Below are positions 8,800-18,339 of a DNA stretch of 64,000 nucleotides, piece by piece (the stretch's first letter is position 1; each line of letters opens with the position of its first letter). Where the stretch lies: positions 29,158 to 93,157 of the forward strand of contig CAZHQW010000003.1 in the NCBI GenBank assembly GCA_964534745.1, read 5' to 3'. The position numbers and the translations under genes are program-made. Under the pieces are notes generated by a model. The model worked only from the letters and a program-made list of their open reading frames with translations, was not told where the DNA came from and made no database searches. Origin of the DNA: G020354785 sp964534745. GTDB taxonomy: Bacteria; Bacteroidota; Bacteroidia; Bacteroidales; UBA10428.

Positions 8800-9684
8800 T
8801 TAACTTTTAAATCCCTGAATCCAGTCCCTTGTCCCCTGGTATTTGCATGATTCGGTTGCTACTACTGAGGCTTTTTTCAAGGCTTCTGCAAAATTATTCT
8901 CTTTTAAATAATAAAAACAGAAAGCACCGTGGAAAATATCACCAGCACCCAGCGTATCAATTGCTTCTACTTTGTCTATACTAATTCTTTTATATTGATT
9001 CTTTTCTTTAAATATTAAGGGATTCTCACCTCTTGTAATTGCTATTCTGTTTATTTTTCTTGAGGCCAGGTATTCAAATACATTCTTTCTGGTTTTAGTA
9101 CCGGGAGGATAAAAATCTGCTGAACAAATAGCTATATCAACAAATTCAAGTAATTCCTCCATGCCTTTCTTCCAGCTTCCCCCATCAATTACTACGGGTA
9201 TTTTCCTTTTTTTTGCTTCCCTGGCAATTCTGACGGCATATCTCATGTAAAAGCAATCAAGAAGCAATATATCATATTGACTGAGATCCTCCCCACACAA
9301 ACGGCCAATCAAAATGTCATTTTCACCTGCTTCCTCACTGTATTGTTCAGGGAAAACCGTAAGCACTGTACGGTCACCCTTTGCACCTGATGTTATCACC
9401 GTGCTTATAACAGCACCGGTATTTGTTTCGGGACTGATATCAAATAATTTCACACTATTTTTCTGCAGTTCACCGAGGACAAATTCCCTTAATAAATGGT
9501 TGCCAACAGAAGTGATCAAGGCTGCATTTCCTCCAAGATTTGAAAAGGTAATTGCCGCATTTGCAGCCGGCCCTCCAAGATAAAATGCATTCCTGCTGAC
9601 CAGGGTCTTTGTATTTACACGGGGATACCTGTCCGTTACAAACTGTATATCAATAGTATTTAATCCTGCAAATAGCCCTCTCAT
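8800..9684 (-). CDS. PfkB family carbohydrate/nucleoside kinase
   Basis: At 294 residues this is a normal-length ribokinase-like sugar kinase. It shows the N-terminal GGPAANAAITFSNLGG substrate/dimer motif (about 33-48) and the C-terminal catalytic signature DTLGAGDIFHG (about 243-253), where the GAGD aspartate is the catalytic base. Such enzymes phosphorylate sugars or nucleosides with ATP in the cytoplasm; the substrate cannot be read from sequence. Its ATG overlaps the exonuclease III stop by four bases (ATGA type), so the two are probably translationally coupled. Confidence 0.88.
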   Translation of the reverse strand: MRGLFAGLNTIDIQFVTDRYPRVNTKTLVSRNAFYLGGPAANAAITFSNLGGNAALITSVGNHLLREFVLGELQKNSVKLFDISPETNTGAVISTVITSGAKGDRTVLTVFPEQYSEEAGENDILIGRLCGEDLSQYDILLLDCFYMRYAVRIAREAKKRKIPVVIDGGSWKKGMEELLEFVDIAICSADFYPPGTKTRKNVFEYLASRKINRIAITRGENPLIFKEKNQYKRISIDKVEAIDTLGAGDIFHGAFCFYYLKENNFAEALKKASVVATESCKYQGTRDWIQGFKS

Positions 9685-10454
9685 ATCATGTCCATTTCAA
9701 CATAAACCGGACAGTGATCAGAGTGGCTTACTTTATTCAGTATGCCTGCTCCTTTTAATATAGGCCTTAAAGACTCCGATACTAAATGATAATCAATACG
9801 CCATCCCAGGTTCTTTGCCCTTGCATTTGCCCTGTAACTCCACCACGAATATTGTTCGGGTTCCTTATTAAATTCTCTGAATGTATCAATAAACCCGCTA
9901 TTAATAAAATTATCAAACCACTCTCTTTCTTCAGGCAAAAAGCCCGATGACTTCTTATGTTTTTCAGGATAATTGATGTCTATCGGCTTATGGCATATAT
10001 TAAAATCACCTGATACTATTATATTTTTCCTTTCTTTTCTGAGATTGTTAATATATGTTTGGAAGTCACCGAGGAATTTCATCTTAAAATCCTGCCTGAC
10101 TCCCCCCTGGGTGCCCGAAGGAACATATACACAAAGCAGGGTTATGTCGCCATAATCAGCTCTTATCATCCTCCCTTCGGCATCATACTCTTCAATATTC
10201 ATTCCGTACCATATCGCATCAGGCTTATTCCTGCTGAAGAGGGATGTGCCGCTATATCCTTTCTTTAAGGCAAAATACCAGTAAGTATTATACCCTAATT
10301 TTTCAAAAACAGATCTGTCCGCCTGGTCTGCCTGAACCTTTGTTTCCTGTAAACACAAAATATCGGGTTTCTCTTCTTTTAACCAGTCCGTAAAACCTTT
10401 GCCTGTAGCTGCCCTGATACCGTTTATATTATAAGTTACTACACTTCTGATCAT
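9681..10454 (-). CDS. xth: Exodeoxyribonuclease III (AP endonuclease)
   Basis: This 257-residue protein carries the full exonuclease III/EEP motif set: YNINGIRAA at the N-terminus, LQETKVQ with the metal-binding glutamate, GDFNICH, WRIDYHL, and the catalytic SDHCPV near the C-terminus. It removes 3' blocking groups and cuts abasic sites in base excision repair. It is the first gene of a minus-strand run (exonuclease, PfkB kinase, U32 protein, outer-membrane protease). The start region faces rsgA across a 91-base AT-rich divergent gap with no minus-strand promoter box that I can identify. Confidence 0.93.
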   Translation of the reverse strand: MIRSVVTYNINGIRAATGKGFTDWLKEEKPDILCLQETKVQADQADRSVFEKLGYNTYWYFALKKGYSGTSLFSRNKPDAIWYGMNIEEYDAEGRMIRADYGDITLLCVYVPSGTQGGVRQDFKMKFLGDFQTYINNLRKERKNIIVSGDFNICHKPIDINYPEKHKKSSGFLPEEREWFDNFINSGFIDTFREFNKEPEQYSWWSYRANARAKNLGWRIDYHLVSESLRPILKGAGILNKVSHSDHCPVYVEMDMI

Positions 10455-10545
10455 AATTATTTTGTTTATTTTATAAAAATAATAAATATATTATTTAATT
10501 TGAGTACATAATCTTTGCAAGAACCTGTAAATAAATAAATACAAA

Positions 10546-11475
10546 TTGGAGAAAGGGCTTGTAATAAAATCAACCGGGAGCTGGCATACTGTTAAAAGTG
10601 GTTCTGATATTATTAAATGCAAAATTAAAGGCAGATTCCGCATAAAGGATATCACTACCACTAATCCTGTTACAGTTGGGGATATAGTTAGTTACGAAAA
10701 ATCAGGTAATAATAACATAGGATTAATTACAGATATCCAGGAACGGAAGAACTACATCATCAGGAAAGCATCCAACCTGTCAAAAGAAGCTCATCTTATT
10801 GCAGCCAATGTTGATCAGGCATTCCTAATGTTTACCCTGAATTTTCCCCGGACTCTTCTGGAATTTGTTGACAGGTTTCTTGTTACAGCCGAAGCTTATC
10901 ATATCCCGACAATATTAATAATCAACAAAGTCGATCTGTATGATGATATTACCCTGGAAAGGATGCGCTCGGTAAGGTCTATTTACGAAAATGCCGGTTA
11001 CATATGTTATGAGACATCTGTAACAGAGAATATCAATATTGATACAATAAAAAGCCTTATGAAAGATAAGATCAGCGTTATCTCAGGTAATTCAGGAGTC
11101 GGAAAATCAGCGCTTATCAATGCAATAGATAAAAATCTCAATTTAAAGGTCGAAGAGATTTCGTCTTACCATAAGAAGGGCAAACATACCACTACTTTCT
11201 CTGAAATGTTTGAACTTGAAAGTGGTGGCTATATTATTGATACCCCGGGAATAAAAGGATTCGGATTAATAGATTTCAAGGAAAATGAAATCAGCCTTTT
11301 TTTCCCTGAGATTTTCAAGTTATCCAAAAATTGCCAGTACTATAACTGCAGTCATGTCCATGAACCCGGGTGTGCAGTTAAAAAAGCCCTGGAAAACGGT
11401 TTATTAAGCCCGTCAAGATATAAAAGCTATGTTAATATTCTGGATAATGACCCGGGCAAATACAGAACTGAATAA
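10546..11475 (+). CDS. rsgA: Ribosome small subunit-dependent GTPase A
   Basis: RsgA is a circularly permuted GTPase that helps late maturation of the 30S subunit. Over 309 residues it has an N-terminal OB-fold, G4 NKVD (about 126-129), the P-loop GNSGVGKS at 181-188, G3 DTPG (about 241), and a C-terminal zinc site C263, C268, H270, C276. The start is TTG: an in-frame TAA lies 16 bases upstream and no ATG fits, and the residues after it (EKGLVIKSTGSWHTV) are the usual family start. It is divergent from exonuclease III and stands alone. Confidence 0.95.
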   Translation: MEKGLVIKSTGSWHTVKSGSDIIKCKIKGRFRIKDITTTNPVTVGDIVSYEKSGNNNIGLITDIQERKNYIIRKASNLSKEAHLIAANVDQAFLMFTLNFPRTLLEFVDRFLVTAEAYHIPTILIINKVDLYDDITLERMRSVRSIYENAGYICYETSVTENINIDTIKSLMKDKISVISGNSGVGKSALINAIDKNLNLKVEEISSYHKKGKHTTTFSEMFELESGGYIIDTPGIKGFGLIDFKENEISLFFPEIFKLSKNCQYYNCSHVHEPGCAVKKALENGLLSPSRYKSYVNILDNDPGKYRTE

Positions 11476-11568
11476 TAGATTACTATTTTATAATTCTGTT
11501 AATGAATTTATAAGTATTTTTATTTTTTAATATTTATCTTAGATATTTTCGAATATTTGCTCAGGATA

Positions 11569-14388
11569 ATGAAAAGACTTTATATATATCTTGCTATTGT
11601 TATAATAATAGTTGTTGGCCTGAACGTACTGTTATTCTACCAGTCGTATTTAAGGCAAATATCCTATCAAAGGAATATTCTTTTCCAGCAGGCTGAAAAT
11701 GCAGGTGATGAAATTGAATCTGTGGTCTCTGCATTTGAAAGCGACATCAACAAAATACTTTTCTATGACGATATTGCAGAGATCTTCAGCAGCAGTGACA
11801 TAAAGGAAATCGGGATGAGAAATCTCAAGGTGTTTTACTCAACTTATACCGACCTTATCAAGAATATATACATATATGACCGTAATAAAAATGTACTTAA
11901 CCTGTTTAAAGACAAAAAAGGCAACTTCATAGTTGACCATTACATCGCACAGAGGCAGGCCGTGCTTGAAGAAAGGGATATTATCAGGATCAAAAATAAC
12001 AATTACCAGTTTTTCCTGCCGGTATTCAAGGACAACAAGGTATATGGAAATATAATTGTAGCAGTTGATTTTACCAGGTACATGAACTCGGTTCTGGATA
12101 AGTATTATCTCGAAAATGCACTGTGGCAATCGATCATTGACAGTGCCGGAAATATATTATCGACAAATATCGGACCTGACGTTGAATTCACAAGAATCAA
12201 TATTATAAAGGCAAACCTTAAAAAGGAAGTAAAAAATTACATAAAGCATACTGCATATATTGACAACAAAAAGGAAGTACTTATTTCTGTTTATCATCCC
12301 GTTATTATTCTTAAGCAGAGTTTTAGCCTTGTTTTTTCTTTAAACAACAGTGTTATCCATGATTATATATTGGGGAAGATGTTTTTATCGGCCGGCCTTA
12401 GCCTTGTCATCCTTTTCTCATCAATATTCATACTGCTTCAGATTATCCGAAATAAAACAAGGAGCGGACACGAAGTAAGCTCGGAGCTGAAAAGACTCGA
12501 GCTAATAATTGATAACCTTCCTATTGGATTATTGATCCTTGACAGTGAAAGAAAGGTTAAAACCATCAATAAAACAGCAAAGGAATTACTGTTACTGAAG
12601 GATAATGAAAATGTTATCGGAAAGGATGTATCAGACAGGTTCCTGCTCTCAAAAAATTACTATTCAGACGAAGACAATGTATCGGCATATGATTCAAACC
12701 AGTTTATACTATACCAGAAAGAAGGCAATGAGGTGGTTGTCTATAAAAAGGAAGTCCCTTTTCCTCTGGATGACAAAATAGTGTTTCTTGAGACTTTTAT
12801 AGACATAACATCAGTTGAGAAATCAAGGAAGTATGCAGTTGCGGCCAACACTGCAAAATCTGAATTCCTGGCAAGTATGAGCCATGAAATAAGAACCCCT
12901 ATGAACGGTATCATTGGGATGACAGATGCCCTTGACCAGCAAAATCTTACACCCGCACAAAAGGAATATGTTGAGATTGTGAAAAAATCGGCTGATTTAT
13001 TGCTTAATATAATAGACGATATACTGGATTTTTCAAAGATTGAATCTGGGAAAATGCAACTTGAAGAGATACCGTTCAAACTGAGGGAAGAAATAAAACT
13101 ATCACTGGACTTATTCCGTCCGATAATAAATGAAAAAAAGCTGAAACTAACGGTTAATATAAATCCCGACATTCCTGAAAACATTATTGGGGATCCTTTC
13201 AGGCTGAGGCAGGTTTTATCAAACCTGATAAGCAATGCCGTGAAGTTTACACACGAAGGAGAAATTGCGGTTGGTGTAAAACTTGAAGAGGAATATTCAG
13301 GGAATCTGACATTGTTATTTTATGTTGAAGACACGGGGGTTGGCATACCCGAGAAAAAAATTGAGAGCATATTCAGCTCGTTTACACAGGCCGATGACTC
13401 GACATCAAGAAAATACGGGGGCACCGGATTGGGGACAACAATATCAAAACAGCTTGTCAATCTTATGCACGGTGAAATATGGGTGGAAAGTCCCTCCAGT
13501 ATTACAAAAAGTAAAAAATATCCGGGTTCGAAATTTAGTTTCACCATTGAAGTATTTTCAAATGAAAAGCTTGATAAAAATCTTAATTTCGACAATATAA
13601 CTGAATTCAGCCAGGTTGACGCCCTTGTACTTACAGCTAATATCGAAAGTAAAGTCAGGCTTGTCTATTTCTTTAAACAGATCGGAATCAAATATGAAGG
13701 GTTTAAATTTCAAATAGATAAATTAAAAGATCTGAATAATAAGTTGAAAGAAAAAGGAAAGGATATCAAACTCATATTTATAATGGACGAGCCAAATTAC
13801 AAGGGATTTGAAATTGCGCATAAACTAAAGGAAAAAGCCATATCAGATTCATACATAGTATTTATAGTAAGCTCAAATCATAAGCCCGACAATTATATCC
13901 AGGCAAAGAGAGAAGGAGTTGATTACTATTTAATACAGCCTTTTGAGAATGAAGATCTTTTAAACTATCTGCATGACACCTTCCCAAACGTTAAAGTTAC
14001 AGCAGAGGAAGAGACGAAAAAAATACGGACTGACTTAAGCATTCTGGTAGCTGAAGACAATATTATAAACCAGAAAGTAGCGGAAACCATTTTCAATAAT
14101 CTTGGCCTTAAAATTGAAATAGCAAATGATGGTAAGGAAACCGTTGAGAAATTTAACCGCAAAAAATACGATATAATATTTATGGACCTGGTTATGCCAA
14201 ATAAAGATGGGATCCAGGCTACTGTCGATATACGCGGCACAGGCAGTCAGGTCCCCATTATTGCAATGACTGCCACAGCGAGCAAGCAAACCCAGGCCCA
14301 GGCAATAGCATCAGGAATGAATGATTACATTATTAAACCTGTTAAGCTTGAGACTGTTAGAAATATTCTTCTCAAATGGTTTGCCTGA
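11569..14388 (+). CDS. Hybrid sensor histidine kinase with one degenerate and one intact receiver domain
   Basis: ATG at 11569 is preferred over a TTG four codons upstream; the protein is then 939 residues. In order: membrane helix (about 5-24), a Cache-like extracytoplasmic sensor (about 25-270), second helix (about 272-295), PAS (about 310-410), HisKA with SHEIRTP (His439), HATPase (SNAVKFTHEG, GGTGLGTTI), a receiver-like region (about 670-790) that lacks the N-terminal acidic pair and has YLIQPF where the conserved lysine should be, and a C-terminal receiver with AEDN, phospho-acceptor D873 in FMDLVMP, and YIIKPV. It probably senses a periplasmic ligand and relays phosphate to an unlinked partner. 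It ends three bases before polA (convergent). No response regulator or target is adjacent. Confidence 0.9.
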   Translation: MKRLYIYLAIVIIIVVGLNVLLFYQSYLRQISYQRNILFQQAENAGDEIESVVSAFESDINKILFYDDIAEIFSSSDIKEIGMRNLKVFYSTYTDLIKNIYIYDRNKNVLNLFKDKKGNFIVDHYIAQRQAVLEERDIIRIKNNNYQFFLPVFKDNKVYGNIIVAVDFTRYMNSVLDKYYLENALWQSIIDSAGNILSTNIGPDVEFTRINIIKANLKKEVKNYIKHTAYIDNKKEVLISVYHPVIILKQSFSLVFSLNNSVIHDYILGKMFLSAGLSLVILFSSIFILLQIIRNKTRSGHEVSSELKRLELIIDNLPIGLLILDSERKVKTINKTAKELLLLKDNENVIGKDVSDRFLLSKNYYSDEDNVSAYDSNQFILYQKEGNEVVVYKKEVPFPLDDKIVFLETFIDITSVEKSRKYAVAANTAKSEFLASMSHEIRTPMNGIIGMTDALDQQNLTPAQKEYVEIVKKSADLLLNIIDDILDFSKIESGKMQLEEIPFKLREEIKLSLDLFRPIINEKKLKLTVNINPDIPENIIGDPFRLRQVLSNLISNAVKFTHEGEIAVGVKLEEEYSGNLTLLFYVEDTGVGIPEKKIESIFSSFTQADDSTSRKYGGTGLGTTISKQLVNLMHGEIWVESPSSITKSKKYPGSKFSFTIEVFSNEKLDKNLNFDNITEFSQVDALVLTANIESKVRLVYFFKQIGIKYEGFKFQIDKLKDLNNKLKEKGKDIKLIFIMDEPNYKGFEIAHKLKEKAISDSYIVFIVSSNHKPDNYIQAKREGVDYYLIQPFENEDLLNYLHDTFPNVKVTAEEETKKIRTDLSILVAEDNIINQKVAETIFNNLGLKIEIANDGKETVEKFNRKKYDIIFMDLVMPNKDGIQATVDIRGTGSQVPIIAMTATASKQTQAQAIASGMNDYIIKPVKLETVRNILLKWFA

Positions 14389-14391
14389 TTT

Positions 14392-17169
14392 TTAATGTGC
14401 CTCCAGCCAGTTTTCTCCCACTCCTATATCTGTTATTAAAGGGATTTCAAGCCTTACAGCATTCTCCATTTCGTATTTGACCAACTTTTTAATCTCTTCA
14501 AGTTCAGGCCTGTAAACATCAAATATAAGTTCATCATGTACCTGTAATATCATCCTGGTCCGGTACCTTCCTGAAAGCCTTTTATGGATGTTAACCATCG
14601 CAAGTTTGATTATATCTGCCGCCGAACCCTGGAGAGGTGTATTTATGGCATTACGTTCGGCCATGCCTCTGATAAGGGCATTTGCAGAATTAATATCTTT
14701 AAGATACCTTCTCCTTCCGAAAATCGTTTCTGCATATCCCTTTTCCTTTGCCATTTCTATCGATTTCTCCATATACTCCTTTACCTTGCCATAGGAATTG
14801 AAATAGCTGTCAATTAGCTTTTTGGCATCCGCGCGCGAAATATTCAGCCTTTGCGATAAACCGAAAGCCGATATCCCGTATATTATACCGAAGTTTGCTG
14901 TTTTTGCTTTCCTTCTCATTTCAGGTGTAACGTTTTCAGGCCTTATATTATAAATCTTCCCCGCTGTGGCTGAATGAATATCTTCATTATTCCTGAAAGC
15001 CTCTAGCATATTTGCATCCTTGCTAAGATGCGCCATAAGTCTGAGTTCAATCTGCGAATAGTCTGCCGAAAGAAGCACATGATCTTTGTCTGAAGCTACA
15101 AACGACTTTCTTATTTCACGGCCTCTTTCTTCTCTTATCGGAATGTTTTGCAGGTTTGGGTTCTTTGAGCTCAATCTTCCGGTAGTAACCCAGGCCTGCT
15201 CAAAAGAAGTATGTATTTTACCCGTCTTTTGATTTATCAGCTTAGGCAGGGCCTCCACGTATGTTGAAAGTAATTTCTTCAGAGCCCGGTAATCAAGTAC
15301 CTTATCAATGATATCATGCTTATCCTTTAAACGGACAAGGACTTCTTCACTGGTTGAATACTGCTTTGTTTTTGTTTTCTGTATTCCCCCTGAAATATTA
15401 AGCTTTTCAAATAGTATCTCCCCCAGCTGTTTTGGTGATGATATATTGAATTCTATCCCGGCAAGAGTATAAATTTCCTTTTCTATGCTTATGATCTGGT
15501 CTCTCAACTCTTTTGCATACTTGCCCAGATTCTTCGTATTTAGCTTGAATCCCGCTTTTTCCATATCAGCAAGTACCCTAATCAAAGGCATTTCAATTCT
15601 TTCTGCCAGTTCTGTCATTCCGTTCTTCTTTAATTCATCTGCCAGTATTTTATATAACTGCCATGTCAGGTCAGCGTCTTCCCCCGCATATTCCCTGATA
15701 ACATCTATATCCACGCTTCTCATGCTCAGCTGGTTCTTCCCTTTTTTCCCTATAAGTTCCTCAATAGAAACCGGATTATAATTCAAGTAGTTTGATGCCA
15801 GATATTCAAGGTTATGTTTAAGATCAGGCTGAATCAGATAATGTGCAATCATTGTATCAAATAAGTCACCCTTAACTTCTATATCATAATTACCTAATAC
15901 CTGCATATCATATTTAATATTCTGCCCGATTTTCTTTATCCTTTCATCCGAAAACACCTTCCTGAATTCAGATGCCACAGGCCTGGCCTCATTCTGTCTG
16001 GCAGGAACCGGCACATAATATGCTTCATTCTGCTTATTTGAAAAAGACATCCCGACAAGCTCAGACTTGTGGACATCGAGACTCGTGGTTTCAGTATCGA
16101 AACTGAATTCCTTGAGATTTGAAAGCTTGTTTATGAGCTTTGCTCTTTTGTCTTTTGTGTCGGACAATTGGTATTTATGCCTGACCGTAGTAATATTATC
16201 CTTATCCGTTGGCTTTTGGGAGGATGTATTAATGCCCCGGCTCTGAAACAGATCCTGCTGAACTGCAACAGAACCATTACTTACCGATATATCCTCCACA
16301 TTAAGAATTCTAGCGGCCAGTGTTCTGAATTCGAGTTCTTTAAAGACCTTTACCAGTGAATCCCTGTCAGGTTCCTTAATTGCAAGATCATTGATATTTA
16401 TATCAACAGGAGCATCAACTACAATGGTCACAAGTTTTTTTGAGAGATCTACCTGTTGTTTGTATTTTAGAATATTTTCCTTTTGCTGGCCTTTAAGTTC
16501 ATCAATGTGTTCATAGATTTTATCCAGATCATTATATTTTTCTATAAGGCCTTTGGCTGTTTTTTCTCCTATGCCGGGAACACCCGGAATATTATCGGTG
16601 CTGTCTCCCCATAATGCCAATACATCAATTACATTCACGGGTTTGCTGACCCTGAAGCTATCTTTAACTTCATTTACTCCTATTATCTCTACATCACTTC
16701 CTGATCGTCTTGGCTTATATATAAATATGTTTTCAGAAACCAGCTGGGCATAATCTTTATCAGATGTCATCATATAAGTCATAAATCCCTCTTTTTCAGC
16801 CCTTTTTGCCAGTGTTCCAATAACATCATCCGCTTCATATCCGTTTACTTCGATAACATTAATATTGAATCCCCTTATTATATCCTTGATATACGGGACT
16901 GACGACTTTATTTCCTCCGGGGTTTTTAGTCTTGTAGCTTTATATTCCTTGAATATCTCATGTCTGAATGTCGGAGGAGGAGGATCAAAAACAACAGCAA
17001 TATGAGTGGGTTTCTCCTTTCTTATAACTTCATCAAGGGTATTTGTAAATCCGAATATTGCTGAAGTGTTCATCCCTGTTGAATTTTTTATAGGATGATT
17101 TATAAAAGCGTAATAAGCACGGAAAATAAGTGCATACGCGTCAAACAAAAAGAGCTTTTTATCAGACAT
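14392..17169 (-). CDS. polA: DNA polymerase I
   Basis: This is a full-length 925-residue polymerase I. The N-terminal 5' nuclease domain (residues 1 to about 290) has FLFDAYALIFRAYYAF, EADDVIGTLA and GDSTDNIPGVPGIGEKTA. A 3'-5' exonuclease domain (about 345-530) keeps the acidic residues in FSFDTETTSLD and YAGEDADL, so proofreading is probably active. The polymerase domain (about 540-925) has LSADYSQIELRLMAH (motif A), RRKAKTANFGIIYG (motif B) and QVHDELIFDV (motif C). It fills gaps in repair and removes RNA primers. It is a single minus-strand gene, divergent from the polyprenyl synthase. Confidence 0.97.
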   Translation of the reverse strand: MSDKKLFLFDAYALIFRAYYAFINHPIKNSTGMNTSAIFGFTNTLDEVIRKEKPTHIAVVFDPPPPTFRHEIFKEYKATRLKTPEEIKSSVPYIKDIIRGFNINVIEVNGYEADDVIGTLAKRAEKEGFMTYMMTSDKDYAQLVSENIFIYKPRRSGSDVEIIGVNEVKDSFRVSKPVNVIDVLALWGDSTDNIPGVPGIGEKTAKGLIEKYNDLDKIYEHIDELKGQQKENILKYKQQVDLSKKLVTIVVDAPVDININDLAIKEPDRDSLVKVFKELEFRTLAARILNVEDISVSNGSVAVQQDLFQSRGINTSSQKPTDKDNITTVRHKYQLSDTKDKRAKLINKLSNLKEFSFDTETTSLDVHKSELVGMSFSNKQNEAYYVPVPARQNEARPVASEFRKVFSDERIKKIGQNIKYDMQVLGNYDIEVKGDLFDTMIAHYLIQPDLKHNLEYLASNYLNYNPVSIEELIGKKGKNQLSMRSVDIDVIREYAGEDADLTWQLYKILADELKKNGMTELAERIEMPLIRVLADMEKAGFKLNTKNLGKYAKELRDQIISIEKEIYTLAGIEFNISSPKQLGEILFEKLNISGGIQKTKTKQYSTSEEVLVRLKDKHDIIDKVLDYRALKKLLSTYVEALPKLINQKTGKIHTSFEQAWVTTGRLSSKNPNLQNIPIREERGREIRKSFVASDKDHVLLSADYSQIELRLMAHLSKDANMLEAFRNNEDIHSATAGKIYNIRPENVTPEMRRKAKTANFGIIYGISAFGLSQRLNISRADAKKLIDSYFNSYGKVKEYMEKSIEMAKEKGYAETIFGRRRYLKDINSANALIRGMAERNAINTPLQGSAADIIKLAMVNIHKRLSGRYRTRMILQVHDELIFDVYRPELEEIKKLVKYEMENAVRLEIPLITDIGVGENWLEAH

Positions 17170-17199
17170 AAGTCCTGATTATTTTATAATTGACAAATA

Positions 17200-17207
17200 C
17201 AAATATA
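17200..17207 (-). promoter_or_regulatory. Bacteroidota -7 box candidate for polA
   Basis: Read on the minus strand this is TATATTTG, matching TAnnTTTG, with the expected transcription start about 20-25 bases before the polA ATG. No -33 element at proper spacing is visible. Confidence 0.4.
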
Positions 17208-17258
17208 TGGCTAATTTGAATTTAATTCTTTTTTCTGCCACAAAAGGACATACCTTAT

Positions 17259-17292
17259 TTTGTCAAAACCTTAGTAATTATTATTAAATTTG
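17259..17292 (+). promoter_or_regulatory. Bacteroidota-type promoter for the polyprenyl synthase
   Basis: TTTG (17259-17262), 22 bases, then TAAATTTG (17285-17292) match the -33/-7 elements of the primary Bacteroidota sigma factor. Transcription would begin near 17299, downstream of the TTG at 17297, so the ATG at 17312 is the likely start. Confidence 0.55.
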
Positions 17293-17311
17293 GTCTTTGA
17301 AAAAAAATTAT

Positions 17312-18286
17312 ATGCCTGACCTTTCTGCAATAAAGATAGCGATAGACCTCGAGTTGAAAGTATTTGAATCAGAGTTCAAAAGTATAATGAGGAGTAAAAT
17401 TCCTTTGCTCAACATTGTCACAAACTATATAATTCGCAGAAAAGGCAAACAAATGCGGCCCATGTTCGTCTTTCTTACTGCCAAGCTTCTTGGCGAAGTT
17501 ACTCCGGCAACATATATAGCTGCTGCCCTTATTGAAATACTTCATACAGCTACACTTATTCATGATGATGTTGTGGATGATTCACGCGAAAGACGAGGAT
17601 TTTTATCAATTAACGCTATCTGGAAATCAAAAATAGCTGTGCTTGTAGGTGATTATTTGCTGTCAAGGGGTTTACTACTGGCGGTTAATAATAAGCAATA
17701 CGAGCTTCTGGATATTGTATCCAGCGCTGTTAAAGAGATGAGTGAAGGTGAATTGCTACAGATTCAAAAATCCAGGAAATTAAACCTGACCGAAGAACAG
17801 TACTATGAGATAATAAGGAAAAAGACTGCTGCACTAATTGCATCCTGCACAGCATGCGGTGCAAAATCTGTTTCGGCAGGAGATGAGGTTGTGAAGCAGT
17901 TATGGAAATTTGGAGAGTATGTAGGTATGGCCTTCCAGATTAAGGATGATCTGCTTGATTACCACGACAGAAATATAATAGGAAAACCAACCGGAAACGA
18001 TATAAAGGAAAAAAAGCTCACATTGCCCTTGATTTATGTATTGTCGAATAATAACAAAACAGACAGCAGGAAAATTTTAAGGCTTATCAGCAATAACCAC
18101 AAGAATTCAAAAAATATAATTGAAGTAATTGATTTTGTCAAAAAGAATGGGGGAATTGAATATTCACAGAATAAAATGGTGGAATACAGGAATAAGGCTC
18201 TTGATATTATTGCCGGTTATCCTGATTCAGGCATAAAAAAATCACTTATTGATCTTGTAAATTTCACTACCACAAGGACCGTATAA
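17312..18286 (+). CDS. Polyprenyl diphosphate synthase (trans-prenyltransferase)
   Basis: From ATG 17312 the protein is 324 residues, normal for octaprenyl/heptaprenyl-type synthases. The first aspartate-rich motif is HDDVVDD (D85 onward) followed by SRERRG, and the second is KDDLLDY (D212-D216); these bind the magnesium-diphosphate of the allylic and homoallylic substrates. KGKQMRPMFV upstream is the IPP-binding region. The product is probably the side chain of menaquinone; chain length is not readable with confidence. A TTG at 17297 is rejected as start because it lies at the promoter -7 box. A hairpin and T-run follow the gene. Confidence 0.92.
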   Translation: MPDLSAIKIAIDLELKVFESEFKSIMRSKIPLLNIVTNYIIRRKGKQMRPMFVFLTAKLLGEVTPATYIAAALIEILHTATLIHDDVVDDSRERRGFLSINAIWKSKIAVLVGDYLLSRGLLLAVNNKQYELLDIVSSAVKEMSEGELLQIQKSRKLNLTEEQYYEIIRKKTAALIASCTACGAKSVSAGDEVVKQLWKFGEYVGMAFQIKDDLLDYHDRNIIGKPTGNDIKEKKLTLPLIYVLSNNNKTDSRKILRLISNNHKNSKNIIEVIDFVKKNGGIEYSQNKMVEYRNKALDIIAGYPDSGIKKSLIDLVNFTTTRTV

Positions 18287-18320
18287 GAATTCCGCACACT
18301 GCCACTCAATTTGTTTATTT

Positions 18321-18339
18321 AGCTGATATTCAGCTTTTT
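18321..18339 (+). terminator. Intrinsic terminator after the polyprenyl synthase
   Basis: AGCTGA-TAT-TCAGCT forms a six-base-pair hairpin followed by TTTT. It lies 35 bases after the synthase stop. The stem is short, so strength is uncertain. Confidence 0.5.

Noticed and set aside
12741..13235. 164-residue frame antisense to the hybrid kinase
   Set aside because: Antisense of conserved HisKA/HATPase codons; composition is typical of a shadow frame.
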